This document shows, in pieces, positions 7,520-15,863 of a stretch of DNA of 35,241 nt. Both the position numbers and the translations under genes were made by a program. Under the pieces are notes generated by a model, which made no database searches, had not been told where the DNA came from, and saw only the letters and a list, made by a program, of their open reading frames with translations. Each line of letters opens with the position of its first letter. Within the stretch, counting starts at the first letter, position 1. This DNA is from Hyphomicrobiales bacterium (GTDB lineage Bacteria > Pseudomonadota > Alphaproteobacteria > Rhizobiales > HXMU1428-3). The stretch spans positions 353-35,593 of the forward strand of contig JAEPQF010000024.1 in assembly GCA_017640685.1 (NCBI GenBank). Direction: 5' to 3'.

Positions 7520-9295
7520 ATGCATCATCTAGTCTCAAAATATCATCGTCTCGAAATTCCAAATTTCAAAATTTCAAAATTCATTTTGCTACCTCTGTTT
7601 CTCATCGGTGTGATGATAACATCAATCTCAGCACCAGCCACCGCCTCACAAAAAAGAGTAGCTCTGGTGATGGGCATCTCTAATTACAACCATGCCAGTC
7701 AATTACCAAACCCTGTTCAAGATGCCACAAAATTAGCCTCTGTTCTAAGTAGCCTTGGCTTCGATGTAACGCTTAGAACAAATCTTGGAATTAATGATAT
7801 GCGCAATGAAGTTCGCACCTTTGCCAACAAAGCAGACACAGCAGAAGTTGCCCTTGTTTATTTTGCAGGCCACGGCATCGAAATGTCAGGTAAAAATTAT
7901 CTCATTCCAAATGATGCTGAACTACGCCGCGACAGAGACTTAGAGCATGAAGCTCTAACTCTAAATTTAATCTCTAATGCAATTGAAGGCGCCAAGCGCC
8001 TTCGCGTCATCATGCTAGATGCCTGCCGCAACAATCCCTTCTCATCACAAATGAAATTATCTGGCAATAGAACAAGAAGCGTGTCACGTGGCCTAGCTCC
8101 TGTAGAGCCAGTTGGAGACAGCCTCATTGTTTACGCTTCAAAACACGGCACAGTTGCAGAAGATGGTGTAGGAAGTAACAGCCCATTTGCCGAAGCTTTG
8201 GTAAAAACATTGCCAACACCAGGCCTTGAAATCAGCCTCATGTTCCGCCGCGTAAGAGATCAGGTGATGAAAGCCACAAACAGACGCCAACAGCCATTTG
8301 TTTATGGTTCAATCAGTGGTAAAGAGTTTTATTTCAAACCGTCAATAAAAATTGAAAATAAAGTTGTCATCAATAACAACAACCCGCAAATCACATCAGC
8401 TTGTAGCATTTGGCCACAAATCGCAACAACAGCCACCAAAGCTCAAGTAAAAGCTTTCTTATCAGAATGTCATGAAGGTATTTTCTATCGCTTGGCACAA
8501 GCACGCTTAAAAGAGTTGAAAGGCAGCGCTGTTGCCACTCTAACCACGCCAAAAATTGACAAGACAATTCCAAAGTCTCACGAACCTGCCGAAGACCTTT
8601 ATCGCCGGGCAAAAAACTATCAAAACGGCACGGGCGGCTTTAAGAAAGATCTCAAAAAAGCCTTAAGCCTACATTTACACGCCGCTAACAAAGGTCATGC
8701 GAAATCAATGACAGACGTTGGCTGGATGAATGAAAATGGCTTTGGAACTCCGCGCAATTATCATGTCGCTCTAGAATGGTATCAAAAAGCAGCTGACAAA
8801 GGTGAAAGCATGGCCATGAATAACCTTGGCTGGATGTACACCAACGGCACCGCCGTTGAAAAGAACTACACCAAAGCCATTCATTTTTATAGAAAAGCAA
8901 TTGCCCTTGGCGAGCCACTTTCCATGACCAACCTTGGCTGGATGTATGAGACCGGCAAAGGCGTTGCTACAAACTATTACGAAGCTTTCAAATATTACAA
9001 ACAAGCAGCTGATGCTGGCGATTTACAAGGCTTACACAACACAGGCTGGATGTATGCAGCTGGCCGTGGCACCAAGCAGAACTACAAAAAAGGCGCCGAA
9101 GCGGTTTTCAAAGCCATCAGAAGTGGTAACAAATTTTCAAAAGACCAGATGACGGGCAACCATTCAGTTTGGCCAATTGGATTTAGAAAAGAGTTACAAA
9201 AAATTCTGAAAAGATACGGCTACTATAATGGCGCTGCTGACGGCACATACGGCCCAGCAACTGTCAAAGCTGTGAGAAAAGCCGCTGGCGAATAG
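7520..9295 (+). CDS. Exported caspase-like (C14) protein with Sel1 repeats and PG-binding-like tail
   Basis: A 591-residue protein from the ATG at 7520, chosen because GGAG lies seven bases upstream; an in-frame TTG at 7484 has no such site. Residues 18-42 form a signal peptide or anchor (cleavage near ATA-S). Residues 45-290 are a caspase/metacaspase p20-like domain: RVALVMGISNY, catalytic His118 in YFAGHG and catalytic Cys169 in LDACRNNPF, both intact. Residues about 365-540 hold four to five Sel1-like helical repeats (GWMNENGFG, GWMYTNGTA, GWMYETGKG, GWMYAAGRG). The tail KELQKILKRYGYYNGAADGTYGPATVKAV is a short peptidoglycan-binding-1-like domain. It probably works in the periplasm; the substrate is unknown. 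A strong terminator follows. Confidence 0.88.
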   Translation: MHHLVSKYHRLEIPNFKISKFILLPLFLIGVMITSISAPATASQKRVALVMGISNYNHASQLPNPVQDATKLASVLSSLGFDVTLRTNLGINDMRNEVRTFANKADTAEVALVYFAGHGIEMSGKNYLIPNDAELRRDRDLEHEALTLNLISNAIEGAKRLRVIMLDACRNNPFSSQMKLSGNRTRSVSRGLAPVEPVGDSLIVYASKHGTVAEDGVGSNSPFAEALVKTLPTPGLEISLMFRRVRDQVMKATNRRQQPFVYGSISGKEFYFKPSIKIENKVVINNNNPQITSACSIWPQIATTATKAQVKAFLSECHEGIFYRLAQARLKELKGSAVATLTTPKIDKTIPKSHEPAEDLYRRAKNYQNGTGGFKKDLKKALSLHLHAANKGHAKSMTDVGWMNENGFGTPRNYHVALEWYQKAADKGESMAMNNLGWMYTNGTAVEKNYTKAIHFYRKAIALGEPLSMTNLGWMYETGKGVATNYYEAFKYYKQAADAGDLQGLHNTGWMYAAGRGTKQNYKKGAEAVFKAIRSGNKFSKDQMTGNHSVWPIGFRKELQKILKRYGYYNGAADGTYGPATVKAVRKAAGE

Positions 9296-9314
9296 CAGCT
9301 TATAATCCAAAATG

Positions 9315-9350
9315 AAAAAGCTCTCGTAATTATTTATGAGAGCTTTTTTT
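9315..9350 (+). terminator. Rho-independent terminator of the caspase-like gene
   Basis: AAGCTCTC (9318-9325) pairs with GAGAGCTT (9338-9345), 12-base loop, followed directly by a T-run (9344-9350). Confidence 0.9.
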
Positions 9351-9550
9351 GTTTTTTACAAAAATCTACCCCCACAGCTCACCACTGAGTGATAATTGCC
9401 CCATTGCATCTATTGAAAATACATGCGATCAAGCGTCCTTAGAGCGCTCCACATATAATGACCCCCGAATTTAGGACAAAGGAACGCTAAAAAATAATTA
9501 AAATGTCAACTCGGCCCCAATAGCGTAGCTCAACCCTCAAAGAGAAACTT

Positions 9551-9898
9551 ATGACTGTACAAATCTACCACAATCCCCGTTGCTCAAAATCAAAGCAAGC
9601 TTTGTCATACCTAGAGAAAAAAGGCATCACCCCAGAAATCATCCTTTATCTAGAAACACCACCAACAGCTGATGAACTCCGTATGGTTCTTTTAAAATTA
9701 GATTTATCACCAAGAGACATCATGCGGACAAACGAAAAACTCTATAAAGAATTAGAGCTAAATGACACCTCTTTATCAGAAGAAGCGCTCATCACAGTTA
9801 TGTGCGCTCACCCAATTCTGATCGAACGCCCCATTGTGATTAATGGAGATCACGCAAAACTCGCTCGCCCAGCAGATGTCATTGATGAAATTCTATAA
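9551..9898 (+). CDS. arsC: Arsenate reductase, glutaredoxin-dependent (ArsC family)
   Basis: A 115-residue thioredoxin-fold protein of the E. coli-type ArsC family, which reduces arsenate to arsenite using glutathione and glutaredoxin. The catalytic motif HNPRCSKS is at 7-14, with Cys11 as the nucleophile. The C-terminal AHPILIERPIVI carries the conserved arginine, followed by ARPADVIDEIL. Length and order fit the family. No arsR, arsB or acr3 gene is nearby, so it may be a stand-alone housekeeping copy; related YffB/Spx-like proteins differ in these motifs. A bidirectional terminator follows. The 255 bp upstream hold the preceding terminator and little else recognisable. Confidence 0.92.
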   Translation: MTVQIYHNPRCSKSKQALSYLEKKGITPEIILYLETPPTADELRMVLLKLDLSPRDIMRTNEKLYKELELNDTSLSEEALITVMCAHPILIERPIVINGDHAKLARPADVIDEIL

Positions 9899-9921
9899 CT
9901 ACAATCAATTGATTGAACGAA

Positions 9922-9955
9922 AAAAGCTCCGTATTCAAAATACGGAGCTTTTCTT
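9922..9955. terminator. Bidirectional terminator between arsC and the DUF6460 gene
   Basis: AAAAGCTCCGTAT (9922-9934) pairs with ATACGGAGCTTTT (9940-9952), a 13-bp perfect stem with a 5-base loop and T-runs on both strands. It serves two convergent genes. Confidence 0.92.
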
Positions 9956-9975
9956 TTATCTAAACAACAAGGTTC

Positions 9976-10266
9976 TTATTTTTTATCCACTTTAGTCGTC
10001 TCACCACTCTCAGGTTTCATCGCAGCTATTAAGCGTAAAATCAACCAAATTGGGAAAACAATAACGGCACCAAGCAGAAAATAATCCCCAATCCATATAA
10101 ACGCATCAAAACCTAAATCATAAACATAGCGAATAAGCTCTCTAAGCTTTTGCACCAAAGCAAACGCATCCAAATCAAAGGCTGAGAGAACAACGCCCAA
10201 AACCAGCGAAATGACAGCAAGGCGCAAAATCACATAAAAAACTGGCCCACCAAAAAACTTTTCCAT
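9976..10266 (-). CDS. DUF6460-type small membrane protein
   Basis: About 96 residues from the ATG at 10266 (MEKFFGGPVFYVILRLAV), which has an AAGG site nine bases upstream and fits the usual start of this alphaproteobacterial family; an upstream in-frame start at 10359 adds 31 residues of unconvincing sequence. Two membrane segments are visible: about 10-30 (VILRLAVISLVLGVVLSAF) and about 62-82 (YFLLGAVIVFPIWLILRLIA), joined by a segment with the DLGFDAFIWIGDYFLLG motif. The tail is charged (SGETTKVDKK). Function is unknown. It is convergent with arsC. Confidence 0.75.
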   Translation of the reverse strand: MEKFFGGPVFYVILRLAVISLVLGVVLSAFDLDAFALVQKLRELIRYVYDLGFDAFIWIGDYFLLGAVIVFPIWLILRLIAAMKPESGETTKVDKK

Positions 10267-10520
10267 ATTTCCAACCTTAAGTGCTAATTCAAAAAATCGC
10301 TTAACCAAACCCAAAACACAAACATCAACTGTGCAAAAACATACTGTAAACAAAAACATTAATATCTGTTAACCTTTTCATAAAGCGAATCATTTGACCA
10401 TAGTAAAAAGTGTAAATTGGCCCGTTTCAAAAGCTCAAAAACTGATCAGACCCAGTCAATTTTCAAAAGAGCGCAAACCGGTCTAAAGAAACAAACCAGT
10501 CATATTTAAGAGCACGATCT

Positions 10521-11264
10521 ATGGAGACACCTTTACTCCAGCAAGTCATACATACAGACGAACACATTCATCTTTGCGGAAAAGATTTCTACGCCCACCC
10601 AACCGGCGCCCTCATCTGGCCAGCCGAAGAGACACTTGTGGTCGCTGATACCTATCTGCGAAGTGGATATGTGTTAAACGCTCTTATGGCCGGCACTAAT
10701 AAATCTTTCGCGGCTCATATCATCAAATCCATTGAAGATCTGATAAGCACCAACAACATCAAGCAAGTCATCGCTGTTGGCCGTGTTTTTAGGAGATTAG
10801 ACGACACCTATCATCTAGGAACCGAAGATCTAACACTACTCTACGATTTACAAAAGAAAGTAGATTGGATTTGGGTCGCTGGCTCAATGGCCCGCCAATT
10901 ACCAAATCTCGTTGGCGGCATTAGAGCCGCTCATTATACTCACGCAGATATTCATTTTTGCGCAAACCCGAAAAGATCGGATGCAGTTAATGAAATCGCA
11001 GCCGGTATGTATCCCATGGCCCGAACAGAACCAATTAAATTCAACCCAATAACGAATGAAGAATTTCCCGACGAAGGCACAAAACCTTGCTTCGTTTCAA
11101 ATGGCAAACGCCTACTCATGCCGGCCTTCGGTGGAACATTAGGTGCCAAAAACATACTGGGAGACGAATTTCTACCACTCTTTGGCTATGATGATCTACA
11201 AATACAAGTGGTCGACAGTTACAAAACATACCCCATCCCCCATCATGCTTTACTTGCTGGTTAA
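10521..11264 (+). CDS. PdeM-like metallophosphoesterase with all metal motifs degenerate (putative pseudoenzyme)
   Basis: A 247-residue protein whose frame and landmarks follow the ligase-associated endonuclease PdeM of alphaproteobacteria: GALIWPAEETLVVAD (29-43), DWIWVAG (115-121), EIA-P (158-165), and CFVSNGKRLLMPAFGG (190-205). Yet the metal-binding motifs are replaced: D-L-H is D43-T-Y45, G-D-S is G87-R88-V, G-N-H-D is G121-S-M-A124, and the late G-H-x-H is A161-G-M-Y164. The rest of the chain is intact, with no stop or frameshift, so loss of chemistry without loss of the protein is the likely reading. The usual partner genes (helicase, exonuclease and ligase) are not adjacent. Family motifs are from memory. 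Hairpin repeats begin 2 bases after the stop. Confidence 0.75.
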   Translation: METPLLQQVIHTDEHIHLCGKDFYAHPTGALIWPAEETLVVADTYLRSGYVLNALMAGTNKSFAAHIIKSIEDLISTNNIKQVIAVGRVFRRLDDTYHLGTEDLTLLYDLQKKVDWIWVAGSMARQLPNLVGGIRAAHYTHADIHFCANPKRSDAVNEIAAGMYPMARTEPIKFNPITNEEFPDEGTKPCFVSNGKRLLMPAFGGTLGAKNILGDEFLPLFGYDDLQIQVVDSYKTYPIPHHALLAG

Positions 11265-11265
11265 C

Positions 11266-11382
11266 AGCGCGGTTGCTAGTGGGTAACCTGAAGCGCAATC
11301 AAGAAAGCACGGTTGCTAGTGCCGGATGCTTTGTGGGCATCTGAAGGCACTCTAAAAAAGTGGGCAACTTGAAGTGCCACAA
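11266..11382. repeat. Array 1 of GTTGC/GCAAC hairpin repeats
   Basis: Three related units between convergent pdeM-like and ubiH genes. Unit A: GGTTGC (11271-11276) pairs with GTAACC (11283-11288) inside GCGC arms. Unit B: GTGCC (11319-11323) and GATGC (11325-11329) pair with GCATC (11337-11341) and GGCAC (11346-11350); here G-T-T became G-A-T and C-A-A became A-T in a matching way. Unit C: GGCACT (11346-11351) pairs with AGTGCC (11373-11378) around TGGGCAACTTGAAG. The sequence aligns with array 2 at 28727-28814. Confidence 0.75.
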
Positions 11383-11432
11383 AAGAACAATAGCCCATGA
11401 GAGAAAAAAGAAAAACGCCGCTAAAATTCCAC

Positions 11433-12695
11433 CTACAACTTCTTACCCTGCATCAACAAAGGCACATCCCCATTCATGCCAGCAGCTTCTTTAACAAAAA
11501 ATTCTTTTAAAGGCGGCAAACGATCTACAAGTCGCAATCCAAACCCACGCAACTCCCGCAGAAAATCATTATCATTTGAAAATAGACGCTTCATTCCATC
11601 CATCGCCAAAGCAGACATCACACCATCAAACCGCCGCCATTGCTGATAGCGCTCTAAAGCCACATTGCCGCCAATATCAAGCCCAAGTCGCTTGGTTTCC
11701 ACGATCACTTCAACTAACGCAGCCACATCACGAAGCCCAAGATTCATACCCTGCCCCGCTAAAGGGTGCACGCCATGAGCTGCATCACCAACCAGCACCA
11801 CACGATCACCAATGAAAGAGCGCGCCAGAACAAGAGATAAAGGAAAATGCTTGCGTGGTCCCGCTAACGTGGCAGTGCCAAGCTTGGGTGAAAACCTTAA
11901 ATTCACTTCAGAAATAAAGTCCTCATCAGAAAGAGCACACATATCAGCCGCTTTTCCACGGCGCTCAGTCCAAACAAGAGAAGCCTTATCTCCAGGCAGA
12001 GGTAAAATAGCAAAAGGACCTGAAGGCAAGAAATGCTGAACAGCCTTACCGTTATGAGGTTGGCTCAAATCAACAGTAACAACAATGCCATCTTGCTCAT
12101 AATCTGAGGTTATTGTCTTAATCTCAGCTAATGAGCGCACTTTAGACCCACGCCCATCAGCACCAATACAAAGAAATGTTGAGAAAGACACCCCATTATC
12201 AAGCTCAAGCTCTACATAACTCGCATGATGCTTCATGGCCTCTAATTGAGAGCCTTCAAAAATTTCCAAACTAGGTGCTGCGCGCAAAGCTCTATAAATA
12301 GGAGCCGCAAGTGGCTCATGCTCAATAATGTAAGCCCCCACTTTACCCAGCGCAATTTCACCACTAAAATTTAAAAAAATCGGCCGAAACGGACTATCAA
12401 GATCACTATCAGAAATATCAACTTCCTGAATAGGCTGGGCAAAGTCTTTCATTTCATCCCAAAGCCCGAGCACATCCAAAATAGCACGTGAGCTTTCAGA
12501 CAAAGCATAAGCTCGTCCAGATGATTTAATCTCATTATTTTTCTCAAAATCAGAAAGATCTTCAAGCGAACGGCGCTCAATCAAAGCTTGACGAAACTGA
12601 GAGCCTGCAAATTTATCAAAACAAAGGGCCCCAACAGCACCAACAAGTCCACCACCAACAGTCACAACATCAAATCTTTGATCTGTCTCACTCAT
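11433..12695 (-). CDS. ubiH: UbiH/UbiF/COQ6-family FAD-dependent ubiquinone hydroxylase
   Basis: About 420 residues from the ATG at 12695, with AAGGA 12 bases upstream; an in-frame TTG at 12707 lies too close to that site. It is a class A flavoprotein monooxygenase that hydroxylates the ring of ubiquinone precursors. The FAD-binding GGGLVGA is near the N-terminus, the ribose-binding block is GDRVVLVGDAAHGVHPLAGQGMNLGLRD near 300-330, and FLCIGADGRGSKVR is the middle GD motif. Alphaproteobacteria often have two or three such hydroxylases (UbiL, UbiM, UbiH) with different ring positions, which cannot be separated here. It is divergent from tesB with 256 bp between, as in many rhizobia. Confidence 0.9.
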   Translation of the reverse strand: MSETDQRFDVVTVGGGLVGAVGALCFDKFAGSQFRQALIERRSLEDLSDFEKNNEIKSSGRAYALSESSRAILDVLGLWDEMKDFAQPIQEVDISDSDLDSPFRPIFLNFSGEIALGKVGAYIIEHEPLAAPIYRALRAAPSLEIFEGSQLEAMKHHASYVELELDNGVSFSTFLCIGADGRGSKVRSLAEIKTITSDYEQDGIVVTVDLSQPHNGKAVQHFLPSGPFAILPLPGDKASLVWTERRGKAADMCALSDEDFISEVNLRFSPKLGTATLAGPRKHFPLSLVLARSFIGDRVVLVGDAAHGVHPLAGQGMNLGLRDVAALVEVIVETKRLGLDIGGNVALERYQQWRRFDGVMSALAMDGMKRLFSNDNDFLRELRGFGLRLVDRLPPLKEFFVKEAAGMNGDVPLLMQGKKL

Positions 12696-12951
12696 ATTTT
12701 CAGACAATCCTTATCAAACTCAAAAAAATCACCCAGCAAAAGAACATAAGCGTCATAGTCAAGTACTAAACCCAAGCATCTACTAGGCCCTAGCCTCATA
12801 AATGATAGGGCTATCCAAACCTTCAACTTTATGACAATCTCAACCTATCAGCTAGGCGATTTGCGTCAAGCTGCATGAATGAAAGCCAAAACCAAAAACA
12901 TCAATTATCGCAAACATCTAAAGCGCTAATTTCCAAAAAGGGCATAATAAA

Positions 12952-13809
12952 ATGACAGACCACAAAAACCTGCTAGAAACCACCCTTAACCTCAAAGAAA
13001 TTGCCCCTTTTGAATATGAAGCTCCGTCTCATAACCCTGGTTGGAATAGAATTTATGGTGGTCAAGTCATCTCACAAGCTATGCTAGCTGGCTCTTTAAC
13101 AGTTGAAGATAAACTTTGCCATTCCGTGCATGCTTATTTTATGCGCCCCGGCAATCCAGATCATCCTGTTGTCTATAAAGTAAACCCCATCCGCAATGGC
13201 CGCAGTTTTGCCACACGCAACATAGAGGCCTTTCAGGGAGAAGAAGCAATATTAACCATGTCAGCCTCTTATCATAAAGAGGAACCCGGCTTTGACCATG
13301 CAGATCAAATGGGAAATGCCCCGAGCCCCGATGATTTACCGTCTATAAAAACCATTTTAGATCATTATGGTGATAAAATACCTGAAACAGTGCAGACTTA
13401 TTTTAAAAGAGATCGCCCTTTTGAATTACGCCCAACAAATGTAGAAAGATACCTTGATCCAAAACCAGAAAAGCCAGAGCAATCCTTCTGGGTACGAGCC
13501 CTATTACCTTTAGATGAACGTCCAATCATACAACAAGCCGCCCTTGCCTATGCAAGTGACTTTACTCTTCTAGATACGGCATTAAAAGCCCATGGCAAAC
13601 TACTTTTTGATCCCAAAATCATGGTCGCCAGTCTAGATCATGCCATCTGGTTTCACCGTCCATTTAAAATCAATGAATGGCTGCTTTATAAGCAAACTTC
13701 AAGCAATGCGAATGGGGCAAGATCCCTCTGTCAGGGCCAGTTTTTTGACCAAAATGGAACCCTAATTGCCTCAACAGCCCAAGAAGGGCTTACACGTCCT
13801 ATCCAATAA
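12952..13809 (+). CDS. tesB: Acyl-CoA thioesterase II
   Basis: A 285-residue double-hotdog thioesterase that hydrolyses medium- and long-chain acyl-CoA to free acid and CoA. The first hotdog carries NRIYGGQVISQAMLAG (32-47) and HSVHAYFMRPGN; the second carries YASDFTLLDTAL (200-211), where Asp203 matches the catalytic aspartate of E. coli TesB, and SLDHAIWFHRPF. Both halves and the length are normal. The start at 12952 follows an A-rich stretch with a weak AAAAGGG site. It lies between ubiH and glnK-amtB, an order common in rhizobia, but a strong terminator separates it from glnK. Confidence 0.96.
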   Translation: MTDHKNLLETTLNLKEIAPFEYEAPSHNPGWNRIYGGQVISQAMLAGSLTVEDKLCHSVHAYFMRPGNPDHPVVYKVNPIRNGRSFATRNIEAFQGEEAILTMSASYHKEEPGFDHADQMGNAPSPDDLPSIKTILDHYGDKIPETVQTYFKRDRPFELRPTNVERYLDPKPEKPEQSFWVRALLPLDERPIIQQAALAYASDFTLLDTALKAHGKLLFDPKIMVASLDHAIWFHRPFKINEWLLYKQTSSNANGARSLCQGQFFDQNGTLIASTAQEGLTRPIQ

Positions 13810-13833
13810 AAAACATCACTCAAAACAAAGATC

Positions 13834-13869
13834 AAAAAATAGGCAATAACATATTTATGCCTATTTTTT
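13834..13869. terminator. Terminator hairpin after tesB
   Basis: AAAAAATAGGCA (13834-13845) pairs perfectly with TGCCTATTTTTT (13858-13869), 12-bp stem with T-run in the arm. Its AAAATAGGCA core recurs in the motif upstream of both ammonium transporter promoters. Confidence 0.85.
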
Positions 13870-13899
13870 ATACATAAGAATTTGTTAACCTTTGCCCTC

Positions 13900-13914
13900 A
13901 AAATAGGCAATGCA
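13900..13914. promoter_or_regulatory. Shared 15-bp motif, copy 1 (upstream of glnK)
   Basis: AAAATAGGCAATGCA, about 45-55 bp upstream of the sigma-54 promoter. The same 15 bases occur, inverted, at 15860-15874 before the second amtB. Just upstream, TTGCC and GGCAA form a partial dyad across it. It could bind NtrC or another nitrogen regulator; that is inference. Confidence 0.55.
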
Positions 13915-13958
13915 TTTATTATTATTGTATTTCAATAACTTAGAAAAGATGCCTTTTT

Positions 13959-13973
13959 TGGCACGCCCCTTGT
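13959..13973 (+). promoter_or_regulatory. Sigma-54 promoter of glnK-amtB
   Basis: TGGCAC (13959-13964), 5-bp spacer GCCCC, then TTGT (13970-13973), against the consensus TGGCAC-N5-TTGC. The GG and TG pairs have correct spacing. Start of glnK is 67 bp downstream. Confidence 0.85.
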
Positions 13974-14039
13974 AACGGTAAAAGAGCAGTTGCCCAATTA
14001 AGGCAGCATTTATCTTAGTCCAAAGATTAGGGGGATGAA

Positions 14040-14378
14040 ATGAAACTCATCACAGCAATAATCAAACCTCACAAACTAGACACCGTTCGTGAAGCTTTAA
14101 GTGCCATTGAAGTCACCGGCCTCACAGTAACTGAGGTTAAAGGTTATGGCCGTCAACGTGGTCAAAGTGAAATTTATCGTGGCGCTGAATACAGCGTTAA
14201 CTTTGTTCCAAAACTCAAACTTGAAATTGCCGTCGAAGCAGCTCGTGTTGAAGCAATTATTGAAGCTATCAAAACAGCTGCCGGTTCTGGTGAAATCGGT
14301 GATGGGAAAATCTTCGTAACGTCGCTCGAACAAGCCGTGCGTATCCGCACGGGCGAAACTAACGAAAACGCGCTATAA
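14040..14378 (+). CDS. glnK: PII nitrogen regulatory protein GlnK
   Basis: A 112-residue PII signal protein, forming trimers that bind ATP/ADP and 2-oxoglutarate and block the ammonium channel when nitrogen is plentiful. The T-loop RGAEYSVNFVPK holds Tyr51, the uridylylation site; GEIGDGKIFV (84-93) is the B-loop and end of the PII signature. The start is set by AGGGGG five to six bases upstream. It is followed after 21 bp by amtB on the same strand and lies behind a sigma-54 promoter, which is why I call it GlnK rather than GlnB. Confidence 0.97.
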   Translation: MKLITAIIKPHKLDTVREALSAIEVTGLTVTEVKGYGRQRGQSEIYRGAEYSVNFVPKLKLEIAVEAARVEAIIEAIKTAAGSGEIGDGKIFVTSLEQAVRIRTGETNENAL

Positions 14379-14399
14379 AAAATACAGGATAGTAAAATA

Positions 14400-15704
14400 A
14401 TGTCACAGGTAAAAAAACTACTAGCTCTGGGCTTAGCCATTGCAACTGTTGCAATAGCCACCCCAGCATTAGCTGAGGAAGCAGCAAAAGCTGCCCCAAA
14501 AGCTGATCCAGCATTTCTTTTTAACACTTTATTATTTCTAATCGGCGGCATCCTTGTTGTATGGATGGCAGCTGGTTTTGCTATGCTTGAAGCTGGCATG
14601 GTTCAAACAAAGAACGTTTCTATGCAGTGTACAAAAAACATTGCACTTTACTCAATCGCCGGCTTAGTTTTCTGGCTTGTTGGCTACAACGTAATGTATG
14701 AAGGCGTTGATGGCGGCTACATCGGCACCTTCCTACCAAAAGATATCCCTGTCCCAGACAAAGACACAGCCAATGCCTATTCTGCGTCATCAGATTGGTT
14801 CTTCCAAATGGCATTTTGTGCAACAGCTGCCTCAATCGTATCTGGCACATTAGCTGAGCGCATCAAGCTATGGCCATTCCTGCTTTTCGTTGCTGTCCTT
14901 TGCGGCATCATCTACCCAATCGTTGGCGCATGGACATGGGGCGCCGGCTTCTTGAACAAAATGGGCTTCCTAGACTTTGCTGGTTCTTCAATCGTACACT
15001 CTACAGGCGGTTGGGCAGCTCTTGCTGGTGCATTAATCCTAGGTGCTCGTAGCGCAAAATTCCACGATGGCACAATCACACCTCTCCCAGGTTCAAATAT
15101 GCCTCTCGCAACATTAGGTACTTTCATCCTATGGTTGGGTTGGTTCGGCTTTAATGGCGCGTCACAACTTGCTTTTGCAACAAACATCGACGCTTCAGCC
15201 GTTTCAAACATCTTTGTAAACACAAACCTGGCAGCTGCTGCCGGTGTTGTAGTTGCCATCGTCTTGTCACAGCTTCTATATGGCAAAGTCGACCTAACAT
15301 TCGCACTTAACGGCGCGCTTGCTGGTCTTGTTGCAATCACAGCTGAACCTCTAACACCATCACCAGCTATGGCAATTGCAATCGGTGCAATTGGTGGCGC
15401 AATCGTAGTCTTCACTGTCCCTCTTCTTGATAAGCTAAGAATTGACGACGTGGTTGGTGCGATCCCTGTTCACTTGTTTGCGGGCATCTGGGGTACAATG
15501 GCTGTTCCATTGACCAACTCAGACGCAAGCTTTGCAACACAAGCAATTGGTGTTGGCGCAATCGGCGCAATGGTGTTCACAGTAAGCCTAGTACTTTGGG
15601 TCATCTTAAAGTTCACAATCGGCATTCGCTGCACACCAGAGCAAGAGCAAAAAGGTCTCGACATTACAGAAATCGGCCTGGAAGCTTACCCAGAATTCAA
15701 ATAA
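14400..15704 (+). CDS. amtB: Ammonium transporter AmtB (with signal peptide)
   Basis: A 434-residue channel of the Amt/Mep/Rh family. Residues 1-25 look like a cleavable signal peptide (LLALGLAIATVAIATPALA-EE), usual for the GlnK-linked copy, followed by 11 expected membrane segments. The twin pore histidines lie in SSIVHSTGGW and IPVHLFAGIWG, and MAAGFAMLEAGMVQTKNV is the first-helix signature. The C-terminal FTIGIRCTPEQEQKGLDITEIG is the cytosolic tail that takes part in GlnK control. It is 21 bp after glnK and ends with a strong terminator. Confidence 0.97.
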   Translation: MSQVKKLLALGLAIATVAIATPALAEEAAKAAPKADPAFLFNTLLFLIGGILVVWMAAGFAMLEAGMVQTKNVSMQCTKNIALYSIAGLVFWLVGYNVMYEGVDGGYIGTFLPKDIPVPDKDTANAYSASSDWFFQMAFCATAASIVSGTLAERIKLWPFLLFVAVLCGIIYPIVGAWTWGAGFLNKMGFLDFAGSSIVHSTGGWAALAGALILGARSAKFHDGTITPLPGSNMPLATLGTFILWLGWFGFNGASQLAFATNIDASAVSNIFVNTNLAAAAGVVVAIVLSQLLYGKVDLTFALNGALAGLVAITAEPLTPSPAMAIAIGAIGGAIVVFTVPLLDKLRIDDVVGAIPVHLFAGIWGTMAVPLTNSDASFATQAIGVGAIGAMVFTVSLVLWVILKFTIGIRCTPEQEQKGLDITEIGLEAYPEFK

Positions 15705-15741
15705 GAGATTTGAGAATTCCAAACTCTTTCGCAATCAATCC

Positions 15742-15771
15742 ATATGGGGGCTTTACGGCCCCCATATTTTT
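15742..15771. terminator. Terminator after glnK-amtB
   Basis: ATATGGGGGC (15742-15751) pairs with GCCCCCATAT (15758-15767), 6-base loop, followed by a T-run to 15771. Confidence 0.92.
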
Positions 15772-15846
15772 GCCCCCCACAGCACGATCCTAAATAAATA
15801 AAAACCAGCCACGGCCTCATAAAGCAAATAGACACCCTCATAAATA

Positions 15847-15863
15847 TGCATAACTTTTGTGCA
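15847..15863. promoter_or_regulatory. NtrC-like enhancer site upstream of the second amtB
   Basis: TGCATAACTTTTGTGCA, 17 bp, matches the NtrC pattern TGCAC-N7-GTGCA with one change. It lies about 105-120 bp upstream of the sigma-54 -24 element, a normal enhancer distance. Confidence 0.6.

Noticed and set aside
9433-9488. Imperfect GCGTCCTT/AAGGAACGC pairing before arsC
   Set aside because: Needs a bulge and a loop of about 40 bases; likely chance.
12781-12835. GCCCTA/TAGGGC inverted pair between ubiH and tesB
   Set aside because: Only six bases with a long loop; too weak to call an operator or terminator.
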